From Tenebrio molitor (lineage: Eukaryota > Arthropoda > Insecta > Coleoptera > Tenebrionidae), in contig NC_091048.1 of assembly GCF_963966145.1 (NCBI RefSeq), positions 22,444,001-22,508,000 of the forward strand: a DNA stretch of 64,000 nt. The letters are read 5' to 3'. The notes below the pieces were generated by a model. That model was given only the letters and a program-made list of their open reading frames with translations. It was not told where the DNA came from and made no database searches. Positions 37,537-48,334 of the stretch are shown one piece after another; the stretch's first letter is position 1, and each line of letters begins with the position of its first letter. A program made the position numbers and the translations under genes.

Positions 37537-39853
37537 CTTGTGCAAAATGCAAACGGTAATTTTATAGAACGGATTGATATGGAAGTAGAAGACGAAATTT
37601 CATGTTCTAGTCTCAGTAGTATTGGAACCACGTCTACTGTTACTTATAAAACCAACAGTTCTCTGCAAAAACGAATTGACACTGCATTTTCAGAAATACG
37701 GTCATTTAAGGGTATATACTCTTCCTGCACAATTGATTTATATTTAGTTTACCCGTTGTAGATGGTGGTGATAAGGCCATACAAATCACAAATGCATTAC
37801 TGTTCATGATTGTAAAAGACAGTTTACCATTGGATTCAACTGAAAAGGATGGATTCAAGTATTTCATAAAAATGGCACTGCCACATTATGCAGTTCCTGG
37901 GCGGACAAAAATTACTTACTTATTAGATAACAAATTTGATGCATTGAAATGTATTGCTAAGGCGCAAATAAGTGAAGTCAATTGTCTGTCAATTACTGCT
38001 GACATATGGACAGAAACAACAAATACAAGAAGTTTCCTGGGTGCTACTGCACATTACATACACAACTATAAGTTTTGCAATGTATTTATTTGTTTAGAAG
38101 AATTAGATGCAGCACATACTGCTGAATATATAAAAGAAAGACTCTTAAATGTGTGTGAGGATTGGAACATTGCTGTTCCAAAAATTGCCGCTCTTATAAC
38201 AGACAATGGAGCAAATATCACCAAAGCATCAGCAGACCTTGTAGGCAAGAGCAGAAATCTACCTTGCTTTTCGCACACATTGAATTTGGTTGCCTCAAAA
38301 GTTTGTGATATTGAAAATATTGCTCCATTGGTATCGTCAGTGAAAGCAATTGTTACTTTTTTCAGACAATCTGTTTCTGCAGCTGATGAGCTAAGGAAAG
38401 TTACCAATTTAAGACCAATTGCATCTGTTCCTACAAGGTGGAACTCTACCTACTTTATGCTACAGAGATTTATGGACATTCGGAATGAAATTGGAACTGT
38501 TTTATTAAAGTAGGTTGTTACAAAATGAGGTGCAAAAATAAAAATAAAATAATTGGTTTTTCTATTAGATTTCCTAGAAGCCCAAGGATGTTAACTGCAG
38601 CAGAATTACAACAAGTTGAAGAAGTACTGCAATTACTATCGCCTTTAGAACAAGCTTCAACAGAGATGTGTGGTGAAAAATATGTTACTGCCAGCAAAAT
38701 TATTCCACTCGTTAACATTTTACAAAAACAATTTAGTGCACTACATTTAGAAACACAAAATGGACAATGTATGAAAACCACATTATTACAAGAGCTGAAG
38801 AAAAGGTTTGGAAAGATGGAAGAAGTACAACTATTGTCAATTGCAACACTATTAGATCCAAGGTCAATTTTAACTTACTGCAAAATTTAAGAATTAATTA
38901 AGGTTAATATTTTTTAAAAATCATATTTCATTTTTAGGTTTAAACGGTTACACTTTGGAAATCCACTTGGAATGTCAAATGCAATCGTTAAAATAAAGCA
39001 ATTGCTTCTTCAAGCCAACAACGAGGAGGGACGAAATAATGTTGCTAATACAGAGACTGTCCCACTTGAAACAGATGCTGAGTTCGAGTTGTCAATTTGG
39101 AACTACCATAATGAATTAGTAAAATCTACAACAGTGGTTGATCCATCGGATGATTCCGAAAATGAATTGAAACATTATTTAAACCAAAAAATAGTGAGTA
39201 TCAAGGAAGATCCTCTGCTTTTCTGGGAAAGACATAAGACAGTGTATCCTAATCTGACAAATATTGCCTTGAAATATCTCACCGTTGTTGCAACCTCGGT
39301 ACCTGCCGAACGCATGTTTTCAAAAGCAGGGATTGTGATGGAGCCCCACCGAAACCGCCTACTACCAAGCAGACTAGGGAAATTAGTTTTTCTAAATTCC
39401 TTGAGTGCAGAACAGTGGCATTTATAAAATAAGTAATGTATAACTGTATAAGTAGCATATAAATTTAAATATACGTATAAAGTAAAAGTAGTATAAATTT
39501 CTCTAGGTACAAAATAAAGGTGCGCCTCATAATGATTTCAATGTGATGTGACTTACTCTCAACCGTAATTTAGAATCGATCATTTCAAAAATCGATTATT
39601 TCTGTTTCGATTAATCGCTAAATCGATTCTGAACGTAAAACTTTGAATCGATTCAAGAAATCGATTATTTAAAAAAAAATCGGCATCACTACATTAGTGT
39701 GGCGTAGATTCCTGCAAGAGTGTCATAGATGTCAGCACATTCGACCATTATTCATTCAAATGGCCTTCAACCGAAAACCTACTTATCTAAGCAAAGTATT
39801 TTTATTAGTCACATGATCCTAGTTTCACATAATGTTGATGTTAGCGTCCAACA

Positions 39854-41228
39854 ATGACTTACAGAGAAAAACTTGTGTCATTCCATGTTGTTGGTAAGAC
39901 CATTACATTCGAAAACGTCTCTGCATTGTTATTTTTTATAGAAAGAGAGAATAACAAAAACTTTCTCACATGGACATACCCTACGATAACGGATGACCAG
40001 AAAAAATACGTCCTGCAAAAATGTTTCGCAGAAGACGATCAAAGTGAATATATGTGTTGGCGCAACAATAACACCTGGTTTCACATACGTAAAGTTACCG
40101 AAAACAAGACATTCGCAATCGTAATTTTAGCTAAAGAATTTGAACCAAAAAAGTACAGATTATTATGTGATATTTTAGGGAAAAAATATTCAAAGTGTCA
40201 AAATCCTGTTGAACTGGTTTCGTTGTATTTGAATCTGTGCATGTCAGGTTCTTGCACGTTACACGAAAATGGAACTTCGTATTCTTGTAATTTCAAAAAT
40301 TTCGAATATCCTACAAATATAAAAGGTTGGGGATTTTTATTGCGCAATGTTGCCGGCATTAGTTACCGCCAAATTTAAATTGCAGAGTTTATCCGGTCGT
40401 TCGATTTGGAAATTATTTTACTTTACACCGCCATCCTCCTTAAGAGAAGAACATTGGTCTATCACCCCAACACAGAACAATTACTAAATGTAGGTAAACC
40501 GGACGTGCAAAAATAATCAAATTAAGCGTTTTATTTTAGGAATTGTTGGCTTTAAGTAATCTGGTGCCTTGTAGAAAAGTCGACGAATATTTACACCCCG
40601 TTGTAGACAACGCCATCAAATTAAAAGGTTTGTCCTTTTACGTCGCAGGAACCACTGACGGCGATTTAATAAAGGAAGAACACCTGTACGATTTGTTTGT
40701 TGACCTACAGTCTCGCCAAATAACAGTTTCACCCAAGGCCGAAGGTAAAATTATGTGTGCGCTAAATTTTTTTAACGACACGATTTATGACATCCGTAAT
40801 CAAACGATAAAAATATCTTGACTGAACTATCGGCAGGATCATAAATCTATCGTTATATATACGGGAATTGGCCTTCCTTTTCCGTTTCGAAAGATATCTT
40901 GTCTGAAGTCAGTTGTTTAGTCCGCGGTTCGCACCAACACAAAACACTTTTTTTTTTAGAAACGATGAGCATGACCAAGACTCACAAAGAAATAGCAGAT
41001 TTTCTTGTAAAGTTGTCAACAAGCGAATTGTCCGAAAAGGACATCAAGCAACAAATTCTAAAAAAAACGACAGATCTGTTGAGTTTATTGAAAAACATGG
41101 CGACGGTGACAGCCGGAAGTGACTTAAAAATGATTACCACAAATGAATTGAAGTCCAAGAAGTTTCACCCCGCGCTGGAAAATTTTCTCTTTAATTTGGC
41201 GCTTGCGGAGAACATGATGATGCTATAA
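39854..41228 (+). CDS. DENND10: DENND10 (FAM45) homologue
   Basis: Five exons give 333 aa: 39854-39893, 39942-40325, 40386-40489, 40540-40744 and 40960-41228. Human DENND10 is about 357 aa. Family features are the N-terminal VVERENNKNFLTWTYP region (the LIEKD...W.W.YP equivalent), TWFHIRKV, the central LYTAILLKRRTLVYHP strand-helix, and the C-terminal HPALENFLFNLALAENMM helix. DENN-domain proteins act on Rab GTPases; DENND10 is linked to late endosome traffic. Intron 1 (39894-39941) is only 48 nt, stop-free and in frame, so a read-through product would carry 16 extra residues that have no counterpart in the family. AATAAA lies about 15 bp after the stop. The gene converges on the winged-helix/PHD gene with 212 bp between stop codons. 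The start context is crowded by the upstream hAT. Confidence 0.88.
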
Positions 41229-41440
41229 ACGATGTACATTTTTAATAAAACACTTTTATAACGTGAAATATTTTAATTTCTCTTAATTTCCTAAATTGCA
41301 TTGTACAAAAAAATATTGATGTAACTAGTCAATCTATTCGTAAACTTAACATACAACTGAACGCTGTGGACAATGGTGAAGTGATCTTCAGTTGAATAAA
41401 TTAAAATAATATTGTTATTATCACATGAGCGTTAATAAAT

Positions 41441-44400
41441 TTACAACCAGTACAGCTTAGGGTCATCCCGTCTTACTTGTAATTTAACAACGTGTTTATA
41501 AATCTTCAACGCTGGTCCTAATTTCAATTTTAAATTCGTGAGAACGTCCATCCTCGTCATCAGGAGCAACGAGCGTCCGTCTATCTCCTGAAACAGTCGA
41601 ATCGTCAAAACCACCCTCGGCGACCCTCGCTGCAACCCACCTGTTCCCTGAAGATGTTCGCCTCCTTGGGAAAATATTGGGCAAAGTACTGATAAACCTC
41701 CTCTGCAGACCAATTCGTGGCGTCTGGTATGCTCGGATCGATGTTGTCGTCGTCGGAGTCCTTGTTGCTCTGATTACTTTGCGAATCAGAAACGCCTCCG
41801 TCGCCGTTTTGCTGCACTTCGTTCTGCGGACTCAGCTGTGGCGGTGTGGGAGATAACGGCGGAGATTGATAATTTGGTGTTGTGTTTCCTGATATGGAAG
41901 GCGACGACGAATTGTTATCGTTCGTGTCTGAAATCGCGTACGAAATGAGACCGTCCGCCAAAACGTAAAAGTCTCGATTACCATTGCCGTTTGTTAATTT
42001 CTGCGAAAACGAATTGCTCATGTTTGACTGGATCTCGTTGATTTTCAGCTCCTCGGGCATCTCACAGTTTATGCAAAGCCATCTCGTCGGCGGCTTCGTC
42101 TTCTCGGGGATGCGCGGTTCGTGGCATCCCGAGTGGTAAGCGTCCGCGCAGACGGCGCAGATCGTCAGGCAGCCCTGGAAAGCGGTTCGTCCATAGCACA
42201 AATGTTGTTTCATTGTTGCGGTGAAACTCAATACGTATAAAAAACAGAACATATTCTCGGAAGACGTAGCCAAAGTGCATAAGCAAGTTGCTTGAGGAAT
42301 GAGTGGACGCATTGTTATTACTAGGAGCGGTAGATAAGGTTAACAAGAAAGCCGCACACTGTACAAGAGTAAACAAAAAAACATTAAACAATGAAATATC
42401 TCAAGTGAGAGCGCTAATGAAATCAGAATAAATAAAAGTATTATCTTATGGGATTTTGACTCATCAGACGATAATCATATTGAACTGAAATACTGACTAC
42501 GTTCGCTTAAAAATAAAGAAAGAAAACATATTTAAGTACTGCAAAACTTAAATATTATCAACATCGACTCATTTAAAAGAAATGTTGATATTTATCAACA
42601 AATAGTAGGTACCTACATATCGACGATTTTCTAATCTGTAAGCAATCAATTACTTCAGTGTTTATGGTAAGCAGCAATTTCTAAAATTATTTTCAATGTT
42701 ATTTCTTATTGCAGATCTCTTTGTTTTAAGACATTTTTCCAGGGGTTTATGATTTATGTCAGCCACAGATGTTAGCCAATAGCCAATTGGGCTTGAGTTT
42801 AAGATGGCGGCAATACACAAGTCTACTTTCCAAAAAAATAATCACATGACTGCATAACAAAACGACTTGGATTAAATAAAAAATGAATATTATATCATTT
42901 TCAGTGCAATGAGTTGAGATTAGCCATAAATTGCATCTTCATAATGAGTCATATTAGAAACACACAATAATAAATCAGGAATAGAAAATGCTAAAATACT
43001 CACTGCATCTGAGGTTTCAAAGCAAACCACACAGGTTTTGCAGTGTGGACATTGCCAAGTATTATCCGGATACATCCTGAGCATCATATCTTCCCCATTG
43101 AGACAACTATAATGGGCTGAAAATAGAACAGTAAATTCGGATAGCGTTGTCGTTTTTTCAAAACGAACCTTTATTGCTACATTCGCGACAAGCCACCATC
43201 CGATCGTTGGGTCCCCTTTTGTTTTGTATGTGGCATACAGAACAAACTCCACCTTGTTCTCGGCCACTGTTGGAGGTGCGCGAATTGGGCCTGGACTCAT
43301 CGCTCAATTTGGCCAAATGCTTCTCAATCGTGGCCTTGTTCAATGAACCCAGGGGACGTCCGCGTTTTTTCGGAATGTGGGTGTCTGAGGGATCGAAGAC
43401 TTTCTTGGCCCTCTGCAAAAGTGAGGTTATGAAAGTCACGATCGGTAAAAATAATGTTAGCGATTGATTGGTGCACTTGAGACGTTTTTAATTAACGGGA
43501 CGATAGCGTTCACCAAGTTGGAATTGGGTTATTTGTGGTGATTGTCAGTTCGAGTTGGAGGTTAGGAATTTAGGGATCTGTGTGCGTTTCTGATTGCGGG
43601 ATTTTGGTGGCTTTTAGGTTTTTTCAACTTTCGAACAGATGGTACCATTTTAGGTTTGGTGGTCTTCATTGGTCAGGTTTTCGGTGGTGAAAACTCGTCA
43701 CATCTGTCACTCTGTGATTGACAATTGGCTGGAACTAACCTTTCGCCGTCCCCCTACTCGTAGACTTCCACTTTCCGACTTTTTCTCGTCGGAGTCCATG
43801 TTTTCGACAGGTTTCTCTTTTTTGATGCCAGGTTTAGGCCCAGGCTTCTTCCTCGGTTTGACATTGATGACCAGGTCCTGGGAATGACTATCTCCGTCCC
43901 TCGCGTCGCCGTTCGCACCCTTGAAATTGTCAATTTCGTCCGTTCTGCGTCCCTCGTCCTTCGTCGGTCCCATCAAGTAATTGTCGTTGTCCATCTTGAC
44001 GAGACCCCCGTTCTCGACTTCCTTCTCGATCAAGATGGAAATGTACTTCTTCGTGTATCTGACGCTGTCCTTGGAGAGTATGTTGTTGATGATTTCTTCG
44101 CCGGGAACCCCGAACTCCAGGTAGTCCGGCTCCAGGACGACGAGCTCGCCGAAGGCGTTAGTCAAGAGTTGTGCGAACTTCCTGTTGGCTTTGTTGTCGG
44201 CGTTGTTATCGTTCTGATTGTCACGTTTGACGTGCGAGTATTTTTTCGCAGCATTTCTGTAGCTGATGCTCCCTTTGTACTCCACTTTGAGGACGACGTC
44301 GTTCTCGACGCACCACTGCAGGTCGGACCGGGCCTCCACGGAGTTTATGGAAAAGCGCCGGAACAGGTAATTGCATATCCGCTGTATGTCGGGCCGCGCT

Positions 44401-44462
44401 TTACGGCGACGTAACTGGTCAATCGCCTCAAGAATGCGGTCTCTGTTCTTTATCGAATTCAT
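41441..44462 (-). CDS. Chromatin protein: winged helix, double PHD, SAM (SAMD1/KAT6-like)
   Basis: Five exons give 586 aa: 43740-44462, 43169-43412, 43004-43116, 41641-42174 and 41441-41587. Residues about 5-75 form a SAMD1/KAT6-type winged helix (RILEAIDQLRRRKARPDIQR, YKGSISYRNAAK). A second winged-helix-like stretch follows (about 90-165). Basic AT-hook-like patches are KPRKKPGPKPG and KKRGRPLGS (256-264). A DPF-like double PHD starts at CSVC (298-301) and runs to about 390 (HYSC, CPHC, CVVC, YHSGC, WLCINC). A Ser/Pro/Asn-rich linker leads to a C-terminal SAM domain (about 513-580). In vertebrates the winged helix plus SAM is SAMD1, which binds unmethylated CpG islands, while the winged helix plus double PHD opens KAT6A/B. 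There is no MYST acetyltransferase here. A role in reading histone tails at promoters is inference. Confidence 0.85.
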
Positions 44463-45600
44463 TGCGATCGGATTTTCGACGACTCCTGTTTATCAGATAC
44501 GCGCGATAAAAGTCGGTCTATCGAGCGGAGCGCAACTGTCCGGTGCGTGCAAAAAACGCCAAAACGCCGACAAAAAGACCCCGGGACTTACGCACTTTCG
44601 CAACTGTTGCCACGGTCTCCGGGACTCCTCTTCCGCTTGGTGGATACACCGTGCGGCTCGGGATCCACGCTGCGCGCTTAGGCGGTCCACGGCGTGCAAA
44701 CTCTCGCTCGAATTTTGGCTCTTCCGTTGGGTGTTTGCGGCCGCACTTCGCACCAGGTGCTCACCTCGACAACTACGGATTATTTGGACGAGTTTTCGGC
44801 GTTGTCCGTCGCGTATTTACCCGGGAAAAGGTCGCGATCAGGAGCGGCTTTTACCACGCACTTGTGCCGAGTTCGTTGAGCGTTCCTCGCACGGGTTTGG
44901 TTTTATCCGTGTTGCGGCAGGGTTGCTGAAACGAATCGCAGCTGCGCACGCTTAACTTCGCTCAGGATCGGGCCCGATCAACTATTTATCTTTTAATTTT
45001 GTTTACGCCTTTGGTGCTCCCTCCGTTAATTATGCGTCCGTAATTGGACGCTTCGTTATTTAGGGAGTTTCAATCGAATTCTGGATCGGACTCGGATTTT
45101 ACACCAAGGCGCCCACTCGATATCTGACGCCACACCTGTCGCAGAAACGCCGGTTGAACTCATTACCTCGCGCTTCTTACCTCAACTTTTAAATTACGAT
45201 GCGACCGGCGTTAATTGAAATAAAACCATAGACGGTACGCTCCCTGGGGCTCCTCTCGTCCGACAACTTTCGAAAAACAGGCGGGTCCGGTGCCGCGCGC
45301 TGCCGTCGCTAACCCTCTTTTTTATTTAACAACTTGGACGGGCAAGATGAATCAGGCACGATTTTCTATATTCAACTCTCGCAACAGCTCAGCCGTCAAA
45401 ACGATACGAGAGGATAAAATTGTGGAAGAAGTGATGGAGGTGACAAGAGCCAGTGGCGTAGCATCGCGCGGCTCGAAAAACTCCGCGATAAATCAATAAG
45501 TGCCGTCGCGACCGAGAAAATTCGCAAAACTTCACGTTTCACTCCACAAATTCTATTTTCGTCCAGATTCCGCGCATCCCTTCATTTTAAAATGCAACCG
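44463..45600. promoter_or_regulatory. CpG-rich promoter-like region
   Basis: The DNA upstream of the minus-strand winged-helix/PHD gene is clearly richer in GC and CpG than the rest of the window from about 44.4 to 45.55 kb, with many CGCG and GCGC steps. The several overlapping open frames on both strands here come from lack of stop codons in GC-rich DNA and show no domain. It most likely holds the promoter and 5' UTR of that gene. The small frame at 45347-45499 is listed separately. Confidence 0.5.
45347..45499 (+). CDS. Possible small ORF, 50 aa, unrecognised
   Basis: ATG in the context GGCAAGATGAAT opens a 50-codon frame (starts MNQARFSIFNSRNSS, ends SKNSAINQ). It is polar, has no membrane segment and no domain I know. 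It may be chance in GC-rich DNA, or part of a transcript running away from the divergent gene at 44462. Confidence 0.2.
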   Translation: MNQARFSIFNSRNSSAVKTIREDKIVEEVMEVTRASGVASRGSKNSAINQ

Positions 45601-48334
45601 TTTTGACAGCGGTCACGCCTAAATCGTCACACATTTTTTTTGATTAAATAAAAATGAAATCAATCGTTTCGATACCCCTCTCCACCACTGATTTTAACCT
45701 TGAAAAAATCGCTAACCTTGAATTCGCGGTCGCGTCCTATCGATTTTTCTTCAAGGCCAACCTCAGTACCATTTAAGAAAATTGTACTCTCTATGAAAAG
45801 AAATTCCAAAATTTATTAAAAGCCATTAGTTCCTTGGGTTTACAGAAAAAAAAAACAAGTCTTTAAAGTCAAAATGGTACCTACCTAACTTTTTCCAGGC
45901 AGGTTTAAATTATTCAAAGTCCCATTACTTAAAACTTGTATTAATGTGAATAAGTACCTGAAGGTGACAAAAAAAATAACTCCTATCCCAAAAAAGCCAC
46001 CTGTTTAACAATTTTCCGTCCTGGAACTAGTCGCAGTAATTATTGTCGGTGGTCTTTGAATCCATGAGTTTACTCTAGGCCGTGTAAATAAGGAAAAATC
46101 TCCAAAATTAGAAACGCCAAGAGGGCAATTGTACTTATCAGACAATATTCTTGCTAAGCGGTAAACTTAATTTGTTGTGAAGATAAGATGTACACCTCCT
46201 CGCAAGTTTTTCTACTTCTTTTCTACAGTTATGGCCAAATATGTACTTTTTATATCTTCAAATATGGTTAGTTAGACGTCAGTTGTTTCATAAGTATACT
46301 TATTTTAATTGTGACGTCTGCTTACTGTTTTAAACTTTATTTTAATTAAGTATCAAGTTGTGACATATACTTAACTGGAAAGTAGACTTATTTATCTAGA
46401 AAGATAACATTCTAACTTTATTTTTTTACATATAATTTATCTACTTCTTGATTTCTAAAAAATCAGATAAAAACATGAAATAATCTTCTTTTCCTACGAC
46501 CCTTACAAAACCTTGCATAAGCAGGCATGAAAATTATCAATTTCATCCACCTGTGTCTTATAATAACGCACACTACACTCGCATTGTCAAAAATAGTTTC
46601 TACATATAACTCGTTGGAAAGTGTCTTTCATGCATTTGTGTGGTTTGGCACTCGGCTAGCGCCTCAGCATAAATACACAAACACAAAATCATGCGAAATG
46701 TGTCACTTTCCATACTCGTTATATAACATACGAATCTCTAATTTTCTCCAAATATCTTTTAAATATTTAATACCTTCGTTTTATGCAAATTTAAAATTTT
46801 AAACTAGAGCTGAACTACTGTATTATATCATACTGCAGAACAAATGAAGGTGATGTACAATTTGCAACAGCTTGTGACATAATTTAACCTGCACGATAAA
46901 GGCATTTCGGTATTAAAAACTATGTATTATTATTACGTTCAGGAGGTCATCACCCATCAGTGACCAACTTTTACAACCATGGGATGACCTACTCGATTGC
47001 CATTAATTTGTCAGGCTGTAGTGGCCTGTCAACATGCATTGTTAAAACTTGATTAAAATTGATAAAATAGTACAAATGAAGTACACGGACAGTCCCATCC
47101 TGAGCGTGTTAGATCTTCCCAGATGAAAAATGGTGGATGCGCCGGAAGAGCGAGCGCCCTCTGTCGTCTACACTTTTCAAATGATACTAAAAGTTTACCT
47201 TCATTTATATTAATAAATCTCGTTATACATAGTCATTGACAATAATATTAAGTATATAGGATGTTTCATTTATTGATACCTCCAAATAGCACCAAGGGAC
47301 ATCAATAAATATATTGCAAAGCTTGGTGTCTCGTAAGTGGTATGAAGCGAATTTAGTAATTGTCATCCAACCCTTCAATCGGGACTCTGTGAGGTAGCCG
47401 GTTAGCTATATTACAGCTGAAACATCCTGTATATACATGTTATACTCAATACCTACATATAGGCATTCTTCAACAATTAGAAAAGCTATAAATGACAACT
47501 TTTTAAATGACAACTGACATATTTCTTGTTTTTGCTGAGACGAGAAAGTAAAAGATGTTTGGTCGGAAGTCGGCGTCACTTAAAAAGCTGTAAAAGAAAC
47601 GAAACAAATTTTTACTTCAAATTCTTTTGCACCGTAGCAATCTGGCATTAAGCATTGATGAGATCGTTCACGTTGACAAATTATACAAAATGAAAAATAT
47701 AACAAAGAAGTTCGTATCTAACGTATGTAACAGTCCCGGACGAAACGGTTTTAACATTCTAATATCCAACATTATTGACTCTGAATATAAGCTAAGCTTG
47801 TACCTAAACTACATAATTCATTTCTACAACAATACACACAGAAATACACAGAGATAAATTATATAAATTAAGACTTAACCGACTTATCACAAGAACTACT
47901 TACTTCATTGTGAACCAATAATACTTGAATGAAATGTCTTTGTGTATGTGTACAATCTTCTATATATCTACTTGCTACACAATGAACACTGATTTTATAT
48001 ATAAAAAATAAATTTAAACAACTTTAACAACAAATTATATTAACTAACGCAATATAGTTTCGTAACGATTTGCTAAAATTTCAAAATATACTATAAATTA
48101 TTGGCAATTAAAAGTGAGACGGAAACTAGTTGGTTTGTTCTGATAAACAATTCAGTTGCACGATACAGGATACATATTTATTAAATGATAGTCGATTTTG
48201 GAACACCTCTATGTGTTTTTAAAACCTACCAAGGTCTATTTATTTAATTAACAATTGACTATTCCTGGGAATATTGCTAAATATTTGGAATGTGCATGAA
48301 CTGTATGTTTTACTGCTATAATGTTATGGTTTAA
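45601..48334. other. Intergenic, no gene seen
   Basis: AT-rich DNA with no supported exon. Frames at 46527-46802 and 47627-47857 show no domain and no splice context. One small MITE (47257-47429) is present. The last part includes the NSF 3' UTR region. Confidence 0.6.
47257..47429. mobile_element. 173-bp MITE with CAGGATGTTTCA ends
   Basis: The left end reads TAGGATGTTTCA, and the right end on the opposite strand CAGGATGTTTCAGC. TATA lies on both sides, consistent with a TA target. The interior has no coding content. Confidence 0.6.

Larger units (their letters stand above)
36903..39427 (+). pseudogene. hAT transposase (ZBED-like), interrupted
   Basis: Coding pieces in order: 36903-37180 (BED zinc finger with C.LC near CKLCGKE and H..H near HLHRKH), about 37540-37711, 37762-38509, 38569-38862 and 38938-39427. 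Three introns with GT..AG borders join the later pieces in frame (37712-37761, 38510-38568, 38863-38937). The RNase H-like catalytic region includes ADIWT, TDNGANI and CFSHTLNLV. The C-terminal hAT dimerisation domain includes TSVPAERMFSKAG. The reading frame is lost where two MITEs sit at 37181-37386 and 37413-37536, so this copy should not make full-length transposase. The C-terminal three quarters look little decayed. Confidence 0.88.
36316..39691 (+). mobile_element. hAT-superfamily DNA transposon, near complete
   Basis: A 3376-bp element with TIRs TAGTGTTGCCGATTTTT (left) and TAGTGATGCCGATTTTT (right, opposite strand). It is flanked by a perfect 8-bp target duplication CATTAGTG (36308-36315 and 39692-39699), the hallmark of hAT elements. 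Many ATCGATT-type repeats lie just inside both ends (36332-36450 and 39574-39672), which are likely transposase-binding sites. It carries a BED-finger transposase gene on the plus strand (36903-39427), broken by two smaller insertions. The element lies between ABCH and DENND10, ending 162 bp before the DENND10 start codon. Confidence 0.93.

Noticed and set aside
44371..44955. 194-codon plus-strand frame and overlapping frames on both strands
   Set aside because: GC- and CpG-rich DNA with few stop codons, overlapping the winged-helix gene start; Arg/Cys/Ser-rich with no domain.
47627..47857. 76-codon plus-strand frame
   Set aside because: It has no ATG at the start given, no domain, and is AT-driven.
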